Below, in pieces: positions 1 to 11,690 of a DNA stretch of 64,000 nucleotides. The notes beneath the pieces were generated by a model. The model saw only the letters and a list, made by a program, of their open reading frames with translations. It made no database searches and was not told the DNA's origin. The DNA is taken from positions 9,990,001-10,054,000 of the forward strand of contig JAXDDX010000005.1 in assembly GCA_034670405.1 (NCBI GenBank). The letters run 5' to 3'. A program made the position numbers and the translations under genes. The DNA comes from Hoplostethus atlanticus (lineage: Eukaryota > Chordata > Actinopteri > Trachichthyiformes > Trachichthyidae). Within the stretch, counting starts at the first letter, position 1. Each line of letters begins with the position of its first letter.

Positions 1-1009
1 TCAGCAACAAGGACACACTGAGAAAAAGCCTCTCTCTCTCTACCACACCTGATTAGCTATTAACCAGTAGTAGCTCTACCTTTCAGCTTAACAAAAAAAA
101 AACACAACAATGAGTGAATATGAAAAATGAGTTTGATGTGGGGAAAAAAAAGCAACAAAGGGCTTGGTAAAACAACAATCCGAAAATGTCCGTTTTTATG
201 ATCCAGAACTGTAATGAATGAGAGTATGTGAGATTAGTTTTGGGTTTTGTTCAAGCTTTAGCCCGTTATCAAAGAGGAACAACAATGGTGGCGAAAAATG
301 GAACGGGCTTGCATGAAACAGAAACTTTTTTTTTTACAAAGCTTTTGCCTGAGTCGCTGGGGGAAACAATCGCCCTGACACAGGTCCATTGTTTCTGGGT
401 GAGGATAAATACAAGCGGGCTAATATCTCTGTTGTTCATGTTTTCTGGCCCACAGCTCCCATCGCTTCCCAGAAGATAGGTGATCAGAGTTAGAGACAAC
501 AGGATGCCAAAGAGATATCACAGAGAATGTGAGGATTTACATCTGCACTCCTCATAAAACCAGATGCTTTTACAATGGAGCTGCGATGGGCCCGCAAGGA
601 CAAGAGTGGAACTGTGTGTGCGCGTGTGTGTGTGTGTGTGTGTACAATGGATTTCCAGCTCCAGATCAGACTCCTGTTATTATCTGCAGTGTGAGAGACA
701 CCTATGGGAACCTAAACACAATGGGCAATATCAACAAACTCACACAAATGACCAAATAGCAGAATGATGCTTTCAAAAACCTCCTGTCTCCGATGCAAAC
801 AAATGTGTGGGCAGAATCCCACATACAGTATATGAGCAATTGCACATGTGCAAACTCGCACGCACGCGCACAGATACATACACACACATGCACGCACACA
901 TTCGCAATCACCGAGCCGGGGAGGGATTACAATATTTCACCCCCTCAACCAGATTAGACAAAATCAAATTATTTCCTTCCTCTGATGCCAGTTTTCTGCT
1001 GTCTAATGC

Positions 1010-1330
1010 CGGCTTTTCAAACAACACAAGGTTTATTGTGGGCAGCACATAATGCAGCAGATTTCAAATTCCTGTCAATGCGGTGTGACAGCATACAGTC
1101 GCCCTTTTCACATTCAGCAGGAGGAGGCCCGCGCAGGCCACTTACACTGGCTGCAGCTAAGCTGTTTATGTCCCCTATTCAGCAGTTACACAGGCCAGCG
1201 AGTGTAAACACAACAGTATCTTTTTAATTGTGCTGTTTCAAGCCTCACTCCTCTGTCGAATTAGAGAGTGGACCGCGCTCTGTCTCTCCCCCAGTCTGGC
1301 AGATTAGAGGCCTTCCTCTGTAAGGAAATG
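1010..1330. promoter_or_regulatory. Possible conserved non-coding block (unproven)
   Basis: This is complex sequence free of simple repeats, bounded by microsatellite-rich DNA. It contains a TTTATTGTGG motif, a GCAGCTAAGCTG palindrome-like stretch and several CAGCAG motifs, but no coherent reading frame. The call rests only on texture contrast with the surroundings; no comparison could be made. Confidence 0.2.
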
Positions 1331-1466
1331 CCGGGGTGGCTTGGTTTGGGTTGTCACCGAATCAGCTTAAACTTTGCTCAGTGAGCATGGAGAAGAGCGA
1401 TAACAACCGGACGCTTGTTTGCAGTGCAGAGATGCTGCAGCAGGGGCGGATGGGTGAATGCGCGCA

Positions 1467-1471
1467 TGTGT

Positions 1472-1517
<46 letters not shown>
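1467..1517. repeat. (TG)n microsatellite
   Basis: Nearly pure TG dinucleotide run with one TATG interruption near its start. Confidence 0.95.
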
Positions 1518-1519
<2 letters not shown>

Positions 1520-1611
1520 CAGACTTCTCTACCCGGTGTCCCCTTATTTGTTACAAAGACATAGATAAGGAGAGGAGAGAGAAAGAATGAGAGGGAGTGA
1601 CTGAGAGAGGT

Positions 1612-1614
<3 letters not shown>

Positions 1615-1686
<72 letters not shown>
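1615..1686. repeat. Compound (GT)n-(GA)n microsatellite
   Basis: An uninterrupted GT run to 1650 changes directly into an uninterrupted GA run to 1686. Spurious open frames on both strands arise from this tract. Confidence 0.95.
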
Positions 1687-1690
<4 letters not shown>

Positions 1691-2114
1691 GTATGTGAGA
1701 GACAGAGAGAGAGAGATTGTCCAGTTGCAGTATTAATGCACATGCATGATAAAATGCCTCCTGACAACAACAACCAGACCCTCACTTGGAAACACATGCT
1801 AAAATGATGGCGGTGATTACGGCTGCTGTCAGATGAAACCCTTGTATCTCCAAACTTGGCCCATATGCTTATTAAAGTAGCCCAACCAAAGTAACAGTTC
1901 AGCTCAGGATTCAAGTAAAAACTGAAAAAGATGGAGTAGTAGATCCACGACTTGTCCTTTTTGGTTTTGGACAGGGGTCCCTGTTGAACTGCACATTTGT
2001 AAACTGGCCTGTGTATTGTTTGGGCTGCTGAATATCGCTGAATGACTTGCAGCTAAATAAAGAAGTATGGCAAAGTGAGGTAGCAAACTAAGAATATTTG
2101 TAAATAAAATAAAT

Positions 2115-2340
2115 GGCTGCATTTATATAGCGCTTTACAATATATGCCTCTCATTCACCCACACACTCCGATGGCAGTGAGCTACCATGCAAGGTACTAG
2201 TCTGACCATCGGGAGCAATTTTGGGGTTCAGTGTCTTGCCCAAGGACACTTCGACATGTGGACAGGAGGAGCTGGGGATCGAACCGCCAATTTTGTGATC
2301 AGTGGACAACCTGCTCTACCACTGAGCCACAGCCGCCCCA
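2115..2340 (-). mobile_element. tRNA-derived SINE
   Basis: Read on the minus strand, the element begins at about 2340 with a tRNA-like head. The A box lies at about 2311-2329 (TGGCTCAGTGGTAGAGC on the minus strand) and the B box at 2275-2285 (GGTTCGATCCC on the minus strand). The body carries the CTTGGGCAAGACACTGAACC core that is common in fish SINEs. The tail ends in GCGCTATATAAATGCAGCC followed by A/T-rich sequence. It is not a functional tRNA gene because no cloverleaf continues around the B box. The family name is not assigned. Confidence 0.8.
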
Positions 2341-2465
2341 GTGAGAGTGTTTGAGTTCTGGATGTTGAGTGTGTTTAGGCCAGTCCTGTTTGAAATTGTG
2401 AAGGGTGTTGCTTGCCAAATGGGATAATACAACATGTGCCAAATGCCAAAATTATTACAGGAAAG

Positions 2466-4004
2466 TAGAGCTGTGCCATATCATATCGTTCACGATAATA
2501 CCTGTATAAATTTGTACACGAAAAAAAAGTGTCATATCATGATATTAACGATATAGCGGCGTGATGTCGTGTTGACACATTTGCATACCCTAGCACAGTG
2601 GTCCTCAAATCCGGGCCTCGGGGTCCAGAGTACTGCTAGTTTTCTATTCTGCCAAGTAGTTTCCATTCTAGCTGTCTAATCAGGGATTGATTAAGACCTG
2701 GGATGCCAGGTGAATGTAATTAACTTCCTGGTAGGAGAGAAAACCAGCAGCACTCTGGACCCCGAGGCCCGGATTTGAGGAACTCTGCCCTAGCAGAACG
2801 ATACAAGCATGGCTTGGATCTGAATCCTAGCTACTAGCTAAAAGGGGAGCTACTTCAGGTAGGTTAGGTTAAAACGGTTACGGCTAAAGGTGGAAACACA
2901 ACAAACGTTTTTCACCACTTAAAGCAAAAACACACACGCGAGTACGAGGACAGTCAGAAGTCGTGTGAGGTGAGTTTAGCAGCTGGTGATGTGCGGCCCA
3001 AAAGCAGGCAAATGACACTAACTCAGCCGAGCATAGCTGGAGCACTCGCAAGTAGCACTCAATATGACAGGAAAAGCAAACGGTGGAATGAAATTACTGA
3101 AGTGGTTACATATTGTTGGCTAAGGATATGATGCCAATCCAAACGATCGAAAAGGAGGGCTTTAAGCGACTGGTTAAGAAGCTTGACCCAAGATACAACA
3201 TCCCAGGTAGGAAATATGTATGAAGAATGCTATGACAAGCTAGCAGCTACGCTATCGTCAGTGAAGTTTTTTTGCCTCAACCACGGACATGTAGTCGAGC
3301 CAAACTTCGGAGCCGTATATCAGCCTGACCGTACACTACATCGACGGCAACTGGACGCTGCGCAACTCCTGCCTTGAGACGAGTTCTTTCCTGAGGATCA
3401 CACGGGCGAAAATATTGCGAGTGGTTTAAGTGATGTGTCTGCCAGCTGGATGGTTACTTCTAACCTGTAATAAGTCCATTTTTTTAAGTGTTTACTTGTT
3501 CAGTTCAAGCACTGACATTCTACCTCATTTGATGGTAATCCATTTTACGTTTACACAAAACATTTAGAGGCAACTTTATTTTAAGTTTTAACAGTATTTT
3601 TATTTCATTTTTATAAGCAGTGTTTACATTTTGACTGAAGGTTTCTTTGGATTGCTGCTGTTTACATTTGTACTTAAAATTTGAGGTCAGTTTTATTTAG
3701 GTGATACTATTTTGCAGGCTCCTGAAGAGTAAAAGGTTAAGTTACTTTTAGTTATTGTTAAACTAAAATATTAAACAATTGAGTTATTTATACTTTTACT
3801 GATGATTCCAAGGAAAACACTATTATACCTACTTTTATGTTTATATTTTGACTTATGTTGTCACTATTTGCACTAATAAATGCTGCTGCAATCACCAATA
3901 AAACATTGTTCAGTATTTCTTTTTTCATATCGTCATGAATATCGTTACCGCAAATTACCCTGAAATATCGTGATATTATTTTAAGGCTATATCGCCCAGC
4001 CCTA
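2466..4004 (+). mobile_element. hAT DNA transposon, decayed, with nested MITE
   Basis: The ends are inverted repeats (TAGAGCTGTGCC at the left; TAGGGCTGGGCG as the complement of the right end). They are flanked by a perfect 8-bp duplication CAGGAAAG at 2458-2465 and 4005-4012, as expected for hAT. Between about 3013 and 3220, pieces of a ZBED-type hAT transposase N-terminal region are readable: LTQPSIAGALASS in one frame and AKDMMPIQTIEKEGFKRL with LDPRYNIPGRKY in another. A stop follows at about 3221 and at least one frameshift separates the pieces. The rest of the transposase is absent, so the copy is non-autonomous. A 192-bp MITE with its own duplication sits inside, making the original length about 1.34 kb. 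Confidence 0.9.
2596..2787. mobile_element. 192-bp hAT-type MITE (copy 1, nested)
   Basis: A short palindromic element whose ends read CAGTGGTCCTCAAATCC and, on the complement, CAGAGTTCCTCAAATCC. The inverted repeats continue for about 60 bp through a CGGGCCTCGGGGTCCAGAG core. A perfect 8-bp duplication CCCTAGCA lies at 2588-2595 and 2788-2795. It is inserted within the hAT element at 2466-4004. A sister copy of the same length lies at 4648-4839 in opposite orientation. Confidence 0.9.
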
Positions 4005-4309
4005 CAGGAAAGTGTCTGAAATTCAATTTAGTACATTGACAATGTGCCTCACCCAATCTGAATTGTCTTGATGCAGTAAATCCTACCAATCTGGTGATCT
4101 GATGAGTTATTTGCACATAGATTTTGACACCAGTCGATTTAAAACAAACTGATTTACTGATGTACTGAATGATTTTTTTTCAAATTTTAATATGGCTTTT
4201 ACACCCGCAGTTTGTATAAATGTATTTTATTTTTATTTTACAATGAGTGTCTCTTCCCATTCAATAGCAGAATAAAACAGTTGTATGTTGTAGGGTTATG
4301 CCAACAGGC

Positions 4310-4620
4310 TCAGCCTCAGTGCAAATGCTGCCGGAGCTTGTGGGGCATATAAGCGCTTTGTGTGGTTGTTGGGTAAAATAAGTCCTGGTTCTGTGTCAGA
4401 CGTTTCACAGGTTCTGTTATTTGTTTATACCAGCAGTCAGTGACGACAGCAGGGATCAAACCAGGGACCCTCTGGAGATGATTTTGTTTCTCCAACCACA
4501 ACGACACCACTGCCCACCCCAAAGCCATTCCTACAACTAAAATTTTATAACTTGTCAATGGATCGAGTGCTGCACTGGGGGTAGTTAAGTGTTTTGCCCT
4601 GAACGCAGCCTGTTGCAACT
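4310..4620 (-). mobile_element. tRNA-derived SINE, degenerate
   Basis: On the minus strand a tRNA-like head has an A-box region in the complement of 4493-4516 (GGGCAGTGGTGTCGTTGTGG) and a B box at 4452-4462 (GGTTTGATCCC). The body runs toward a GCGCTTATATGCCCC tail near 4340. The head differs from the SINE at 2115-2340, so this is another SINE family or subfamily. Boundaries are approximate because no target duplication was recognised. Confidence 0.6.
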
Positions 4621-4647
4621 ACAGTGACCCTGCGCCATGCTCTACAC

Positions 4648-4839
4648 CAGAGTTCCCCAAATCCGGGCCTCGGGGTCCAGAGTGCTGCTGGCTTTCTCTC
4701 CTACCAGGAAGTTAACTGCATTGACCTGGCATCCCAGGTCTTAATCAATCCCTGATTAGACAGCTAGAATGGAAACTACCTGGCAGAATAGGAAACCAGC
4801 AGTACTCTGGACCCCGAGGCCCGGATTTGAGGAACTCTG
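4648..4839. mobile_element. 192-bp hAT-type MITE (copy 2, inverted)
   Basis: Same family and length as 2596-2787, inserted in the opposite orientation. The left end is CAGAGTTCCCCAAATCC and the right end is GGATTTGAGGAACTCTG. The flanking 8-bp duplication is CTCTACAC (4640-4647) against GTCTACAC (4840-4847), one mismatch. Confidence 0.88.
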
Positions 4840-4847
4840 GTCTACAC

Positions 4848-5578
4848 TAAAGAGCAGAACACATTTCCCACTTTGCCTTGACATTATAAGTCCCATCCAT
4901 AAATTACAACAAGCAGTTGTAGCTCATTGACAGTACGCTGCTTGACATCTTGATTTGTTTTTCGGTACAACCTCTGAAGCTTTCTCAAAAAAAGTTGTAA
5001 GTTCCTCCTCATCAAACATGAAAATGAGATTCATTTTTCTGTTCCCCCATCCCAACCATAAGAAAGTTCCCTAAGATTGGTTGTGATGCATATTTTATTG
5101 CACCATGTGCTTTTGTAGAATGATCAGCTGGAGTTAAATTGGTTAGGACATGTAGGTTTTTAAAATTTAAACATCGTCTTTAAAAGAAGGGGGCAGGGAT
5201 ATAACCCCGGCGGTTGAAATGAGGTCTGAAGACACTGGAGGAATTAACCTTTTCTGGATTTAAAAGCTGCAGAGAGGAGACAAGAAAGCCTCTGTCTGTC
5301 ACCTCTGGCATTCAGGAGAGAAGAGAAGGAGTTGAAGAGGAAGATGGAGAGGGAGGAATGAAAAGGCAAGTGAAGGAAAGGAAACAAGAAGAGAAGGGTA
5401 CAGGAGAGGAGAGCAGAACAGGAAATGAAAAGAACAGAGGAGAACAGACGAGAAAGGGGGGAGGGGAGGGATAATGATAGTGGTTTTATTCCTATAGGTA
5501 CTTTACAATACGGCCAAGCCTTGATAGGTTCCCTGACATGAGAGTGGCATGACACATCACAAATGCAGAGTAGGGTGT

Positions 5579-5609
<31 letters not shown>

Positions 5610-8100
5610 CTCTCTGAATGAGCCATTAACCTGCTCTGTGTCTGCCTTTCAATTATCCTTTATTTCTGGCCTGTCTGACATTCCAGTGTGGCTGGAATCA
5701 GAGCTCTAATTGGCTGGATGGATATTCAAGCTGACCTTGGCCAACAACATGGTCAAATTAACACCCAACTCTGCTCTCTCATTTCAGGATCTGGAGTACA
5801 GTACTATCCAAACTACCCTACAGTACAGCATAAACATAACATGTCACTGTGGTCATTCCTGCAATCATGTGCCAGGTGAAATCACCTGCTGTAGTCTTTG
5901 GTTGGAGTGAAAACCTGCATACTCTCGGCCCGCCGTGGCACATGATTGGACACCCCTGCTGTAAAATGAGGACTCGGGCTCTATTTTCGTGACGGTGCAT
6001 GGTGGATGAGGAGGCTTTGCACAGGTGAAGTAACACATGCATGGGGCGTACGCAGGTTTTTTTCTCACCTGCACCAATCAGTCATTTGCAGGATTAATTC
6101 ATTCATTTAACACTAGCTCATCAGAAAACTGGCAAAGGCAGACCCTACATTTGATATGTTTTCATGCATCCCCTCCTGGTTGACCTGCATCATGGAGTGA
6201 GGATGGAGGCATCTGAGGCCATTTTTCTTCAAACTGGTGTGTGTGTCTCTTTACTTTTGGTAGGCAGATAAGACGTTGCTATGTATTCAACCTATATGTA
6301 GTTTGACCAATATATTGGTCATGTATTGGTATATATTGGCATTATTAAGAATGAGAATGAGAATAAGGAAGCTACTCATCTGACTTAGCAGCTTCACTCT
6401 CAGTGTACCCTGAATTATCAACGGGAGTTATCTCATTGCAATTATATCAAGAGTTTGTATTTTTACTATGTATTGAAACAACACAAAGGCTACTGTAATA
6501 TACTGTATCTTAGCCCAAAATATATTGTGAGTCTATGTCTGGTGAGTCCCCTACATGCCAGGACTGGTCATATATTTTATTTTGCCTGGTCCCATGGCAA
6601 AAGGTGATTTTCTTTTTATGCTCCAGGCTGAAAAACTTGAACTCTTCAAAAATATTGATTTATACCCAAGGGCATACCTTTCATTTCAACTTCAGGGGGG
6701 GAGAGGGGGCACTCTGGATAAAATCCCAGACAGCAAATCACACTGACATACTATGGGCAAAGCAGGAGCCTATATGCACCTCAAAAAGATACAAATTTAC
6801 ATGGGGAAAGTATGCAGATATGACAGAGAATGAGGAGATTTATCGGTCAATGTGAAATGCAGGAAGAGATTTCTAAACTGAACCCCTGATCTGCAGAGCA
6901 AACATCAAACAAAACATGGCACAGGCTATACATGCATCCCGCAATGCCCTACACAGTCTAATTTTTCATCGAAATTCCTTTGAAGGATTGCAATAAAAGG
7001 AGATTTAAACAACTTGGGGAATGGCTTGGTTTTTTAAAGGGGAAGTGTTGTCTGCACTTGAGATCAAAGCCAATCACATTATGTGCACATTATATTAAGT
7101 AAAACTCAACTGTGTACTGTGAGAACTTCTAAAAACGCAAAGCGTGTAAAACTGCGGTATATGCATTTAAGGCAGAACTGGGGGAGGACAAGTGATCCTA
7201 AGACGGAGGGGGACAAAGGCCCCCACAAATTTCAGCCTATGTTCAAACCAAACATAATATAATTAAGTTGGGCCGCTGTAGATAAAGAAACATGGTCATT
7301 TGTATAAAATACTATACTCAACATTGTTCAAGTGCAAAGGCACTGCCTTTTGATTGGACTCAATGGCACAAAAAACGCTCTAATAAGTGCCAGAACATGT
7401 AGATCTCACCTGTTTAGATTTCAGACAACACCCTTTATTTTTATTATTATCTTGGTCCACAAAGATGCTTTAAATTCACCACAAAGATATATTTATATTC
7501 ATGTTTTCAAAGGCAAAGAAAAAAACCGAAGAGCATTCAGGTGATGCCCATTAATCCCCTTCCATCCGACAGCAGCGTTGGAAAAGGTAGAATAGTGAAA
7601 TGACAAGCCCCTAAAAAAAGTGAACGAGCACACTTGAACGATTTCAACTACAGCTCCCCTCAACCATGCCTGTGGTTTTGAAAAGGAGGCGAATATGGTG
7701 AATTCTGTCTCTGGACTGATGCAAAGCCGGGTGGACAGGCAGGTAATAGGAGGGCAAGCCCGGGAGAGAGAGACAGGCATGGAGCAATCATGAAAATGAA
7801 TGCAAATGGAGGCAAGGGCAGCCATGGGAGGTCCAGGAGCATGGAGCAGCGTCTACTTAAAAAAGATGCGTTGACAGAGCGCAGGAGGCCTTGTCCCTAA
7901 CTAAACGCAAATGGTTGGGTTGAAAATATGGCACAACATGGGATAATGATACAAACATGTTTTGTAATTTCATTTTAGATCTTAAAATATCAGTGTGTGT
8001 GTTTCCGTTTGGGACAATAAACCCATTGTCGTTTCGAGGAGCTTAGACCTCATATCCACCTTGTTATGGTTTCTTATGCTTAGTTACTTGCTACTTGCTT
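4848..8100. other. Intergenic, no gene seen
   Basis: Contains a purine-strand tract (about 5313-5470), a TG run (about 5581-5608) and a degenerate hAT-MITE-like end near 5890-5962 (motif GGACACCCCTGCTGT). The remaining sequence has no recognisable coding or RNA feature; short open frames are scattered on both strands. Confidence 0.55.
5313..5470. repeat. Homopurine-rich tract
   Basis: About 160 bp of almost uninterrupted A/G on the + strand, degenerate rather than a simple dinucleotide repeat. Such strand asymmetry is typical of potential triplex-forming DNA. Confidence 0.7.
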
Positions 8101-8103
8101 ACT

Positions 8104-8420
8104 CTTATATCCCTCATTCTATCAATCCCTCCTTCCCCTCACCTTGCTTACCTCTTTCCTTCTCTCCCTCCCGACCTGTCTCCCTTCACCTCCCGTCACC
8201 TCCCTCTACACCTACCCCTGTTCACCTCCTTCCACCTCTCTCCTCTGAAATCCTCTAACTCCATCTATCCATCTCCCTCTTTCTCAATATCCTCTCCCTT
8301 TGCTCTCCACATTTTCGCTCCCTTCCTTCACCTCCCTCCCTGTCTCCTTTGCTCTCCACTTACTCTCGCTCTCCCTCCTTCCTTCCTTCCTTCCCTCTCT
8401 TCCCTCCGTCTTCCTGTGCC
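8104..8420. repeat. Long pyrimidine-rich tract
   Basis: About 300 bp dominated by C and T on the + strand, with CCTCC, CTTCC and TCTCC units and a short TTCC array near 8380. Open frames read through it as Ser/Leu/Pro-rich peptides on several frames, the signature of low-complexity DNA rather than a gene. Confidence 0.75.
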
Positions 8421-8582
8421 TGTCTTCCACACATTGTGGATGCAGGATAGCAGCTTTTCTGCTCAGTCGTCCTCGACTGACAAGTACCTTAAAAAACCCT
8501 GTCAGTTTAAACATGACACCCCATGACCTCCAAGGCATCCCACACCCACACTCGATAAATGAATGGAAATATACATCAAAAA

Positions 8583-8584
<2 letters not shown>

Positions 8585-8628
<44 letters not shown>
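8585..8628. repeat. (TG)n microsatellite
   Basis: Uninterrupted TG run of about 22 units. Confidence 0.95.
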
Positions 8629-8630
<2 letters not shown>

Positions 8631-8976
8631 TGAATGCAGTAAATTAACTGAATGAATGTACATGAACTACGGGCCATTCCGCTGCTTTCTAAAAGAAAAA
8701 GAAAGAAAATATAAAATATTCAGGGTCTTGAAAGCTAATATCCATGGAAGCAAAGCTCGCTACATCGAAGCACATGCTTCATTGCATCTCTCTCTCTCTC
8801 TCTCTCTCTCATTCTCTCTCTCCCTCTCTCGCTCTGTTTTAAAACATTTCAGTCTCAGCATTTAAAAAGACGTTTGAATGATAAATAATTAATTGATGTG
8901 ATAATTTTCAGATATTATCGTCTTTCTTCCTCTATTTAGTCGAATGTATTACTAAGTATTTTACTCTCTATGCATT

Positions 8977-9027
<51 letters not shown>

Positions 9028-9048
9028 GTAGGTAGATAGATAGATAGG

Positions 9049-9089
<41 letters not shown>
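8977..9089. repeat. (TAGA)n tetranucleotide microsatellite
   Basis: About 28 TAGA units with a few TAGG variants in the middle. TC dinucleotide tracts lie on both sides near 8790-8832 and 9352-9382. Confidence 0.95.
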
Positions 9090-9347
9090 CTCCCGCACAT
9101 GATGGGTGGGTGTTCCAACTCTTCACTACATACTGTATGAAGTATAAATCAAACCAATACCATAAATGATCACATGTTATTGCCAGCATATTGCAATGCA
9201 AGCACAGATCAAAGAAGGCTTGCGCAGCATTGTGCCAGGTGCTTCATGCAGGCTGTGTGAGTTGTTGTCATTGACGGTGACTTTCCAGATAACTTTGAAG
9301 ATGGGGATGGTGGGGGCTCATGATGAACTGTTGGCAAACATGCATAT

Positions 9348-9390
<43 letters not shown>

Positions 9391-9419
9391 CTCATTCACC
9401 CTCTTCCTCCGCACCACAG

Positions 9420-9860
9420 GTTCTGGCCTTCCTGCAGTTTTGAACATCTCAGCTTGTGGTTCCAGATTAATAAAACAGGAAATTAATGAATTTTGGATGA
9501 AAGCTGCTCGGTAGGGGGCAGGTTGCGCCTCATTAAGGCCTGTATTATTGATCAAATTGAAAACCTCCAGTACCTCTGGAACCAAACTGTTATAACCAGG
9601 CCTCCACCTCCCCCTCCTCCTTAAAGGATGCTAATTGCAGGAAGGTAAAGGATTAATAGCTAATTGAGCATATTTTCAGGCAAATCATCATCATGGCTTG
9701 ACACTAAAACGAATACCTTTAATATGCATGGGACCTGTCACGCACAATTACCGTGGTAATATTGCAGGCAGGTTTAAGAAAGGTCATGCAAAATAAAATG
9801 AGGGCTTTAAAAAGGCAAACCATACCATCAGGCCCATATCTCTTAATGCATCATAAGGAG
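9420..9860. promoter_or_regulatory. Possible conserved non-coding block (unproven)
   Basis: Complex sequence between simple repeats, with many homeodomain-type cores: AATTAATGAATT, GGATTAATAGCTAATTGAG, TTTAATATGCATGG and CACAATTACCGTGGTAAT. No reading frame spans it. This pattern resembles vertebrate developmental enhancers, but conservation has not been tested. Confidence 0.3.
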
Positions 9861-11059
9861 AAGAGATAATTGAGACTGGGATGAAAACATATTCAAACAT
9901 TTCACTTATTTGTGGAACATTTGCTTTGAAAGGTAAATATTAACTTTCAAATGTAATTCCCAAGACCTTGGAAGGTTGAGTTTTCTATTAGTGAACATTT
10001 TCACTCTCCCTAGAGTGAAGACTTCTGTAATATCACACACAATGTATGGCTCCTTTGAAAAACAATCAGCAATGATGGAAAAGGTGACATTCCACAGGTA
10101 ATTTATTGAGGTTAAGGGTACAAAGCAACTGGGTGTAAAAGCGTTTAACAAACATTGAGATTTCTTCCATTCAGAGCTCTGGGCTGTACATCTCAGTAGC
10201 ATCAGTGATATTAGATATGACTTTGGTAGAGTTGTTTATGTTAGCAAATATTGATTGGATGCCACTCAATGGAATACTAACGAGTTTAGAAATTCACATA
10301 CGTTATGATGGACAGAAAGTGTACACAATGTAAGGACCACTTTCCCTCTTCCCTCAAAGTCATTTTGAGGCCTAAATATCCTTCTTTATGTCTTCTACTT
10401 CTTCCCCTTAAGCAGCAACATTGACTTGAAAGGTGAAATCAATGAGGTAAGTTGACAATCCATGCGAATAACATTTATGAATTTTTGAATTTAGTGGTAT
10501 TTCCCTTTAACCTGCCATACAACCTGACATTTTTCCACCTATTTTCCTAGGTGTGGAAATACATGTGAGCATGATTGTGAAAGGTGTCTGAGGCCCACCT
10601 CAGTTGCCCTCTTAACAATTTTGTTCTCCAAGCAGATATTGATAAACTAACTTGTTGTTGTTGAAAAATATTTTCCGGGCCATGGCTTCATCCTCTGAAG
10701 ATACAGAGAAAAACATGTTTCATTAATTGCTAATGCCAATATAGTACTACCAAATTACCAATACTTTAGTGAAGAAAATAGAATCATGAATCAAACCGTG
10801 AAAGTAGCATAAACATATTTCAATATGAGTTTCTGGGACCACTGTTTTAACTGGAGTCAGCCAAGGTATTCTGTAGTTCTAGCCATTAAATTATTGCAAT
10901 CACATGTTTTATATTTCCTTGTTTGTGAAAAGTTATAATCACAAAAGTCTCTTACATTTTTGTTGAATGTAGATAATGTGTAGATTTGTGCATAAAATTT
11001 GGCTTTGGTGTCAATATTTAATTATTCTAAGGATACATTTGTCTACCTTTTGTATAATA

Positions 11060-11240
11060 TGTAGCTGTGTCTTCTGCCATCCTTTGTGTTGTTTTCCATT
11101 TGGTGGTTATTTTGTTTTTTTCTCCCAAGCGGCTTGCCATGAAAAATTAAATGGATGCTAAGTGACTAATGCATTTTCTCAGTCGTGCATCGGGCCAATA
11201 AAAAATTAACAATAGAAATAATTAATTTTGATTGGTGCCT
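11060..11240. promoter_or_regulatory. Possible conserved non-coding block (unproven)
   Basis: Complex sequence with homeodomain-like sites such as AATTAACAATAG and ATAATTAATTTTGATTGG, and a CCAAGCGGCTTG stretch. It has no coding signal. The basis is texture only. Confidence 0.22.
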
Positions 11241-11439
11241 ACAGTAGTAAAAACTTGTGTTGTGCCATTATAAGTAATTCATAGCCCATGCAAATTCTTC
11301 TTTCCACTTACACCCAAAATAACGTTGCTTCCATGTTCTATAAATTCTGTAAGACTTTAACTTATGTTCCGGCATGTAGTGATCACAATATGCCCCCGTG
11401 CACCTCAGCATGACTTTTAAATTTTAATTGCTTTTATTT

Positions 11440-11690
11440 TGAAGTTCCAACCCAGTCATCTAATATGCATTTAACCAGAGGTAAACATGCTTCCCAGGCA
11501 GGGTTTCATTTTGTAACTATTAATTCGTACCTTTCTCCTTGGCATGGCTCATTGTCACACTATTGTAACATCTCTCCTTTTGTTTAGCTGTCTGTGGCAT
11601 ATCGCTACCAGCGCTGCATGCCGCAGATTTAACTGTCATTTAGCTTAATGCAGCATCCAGTTCTCCTCCTTGTTTACATGATGACTACTA
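11440..11690. promoter_or_regulatory. Possible conserved non-coding block (unproven)
   Basis: Contains TAATATGCATTTAACC, ACTATTAATTCG and CAGATTTAACTGTCATTTAG motifs in non-repetitive sequence without a coding frame. Homeobox and TGTCA cores are close together. No alignment was available. Confidence 0.25.

Larger units (their letters stand above)
1..2114. other. Intergenic, microsatellite-rich, no gene seen
   Basis: No open frame here looks like a conserved protein; the longer ones come from dinucleotide repeats. GT runs lie near 612-643 and 1467-1517, followed by a compound GT/GA repeat. Positions about 1010-1330 are complex, non-repetitive sequence and are described separately as a possible regulatory block. 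Confidence 0.6.

Noticed and set aside
1378-1914. 178-codon minus-strand open frame
   Set aside because: It is mostly Thr/His and Ser/Leu strings from the GT/GA microsatellites on both strands; no domain or exon structure.
2275-2340. tRNA gene on the minus strand
   Set aside because: The tRNA-like part is the head of a SINE; no full acceptor stem follows the B box.
8095-8526. 143-codon Ser/Pro/Leu-rich frame
   Set aside because: Lies in a pyrimidine-rich tract open in several frames; low complexity.
8977-9089. CRISPR-like regular repeats
   Set aside because: It is a tetranucleotide microsatellite without spacers in a vertebrate genome.
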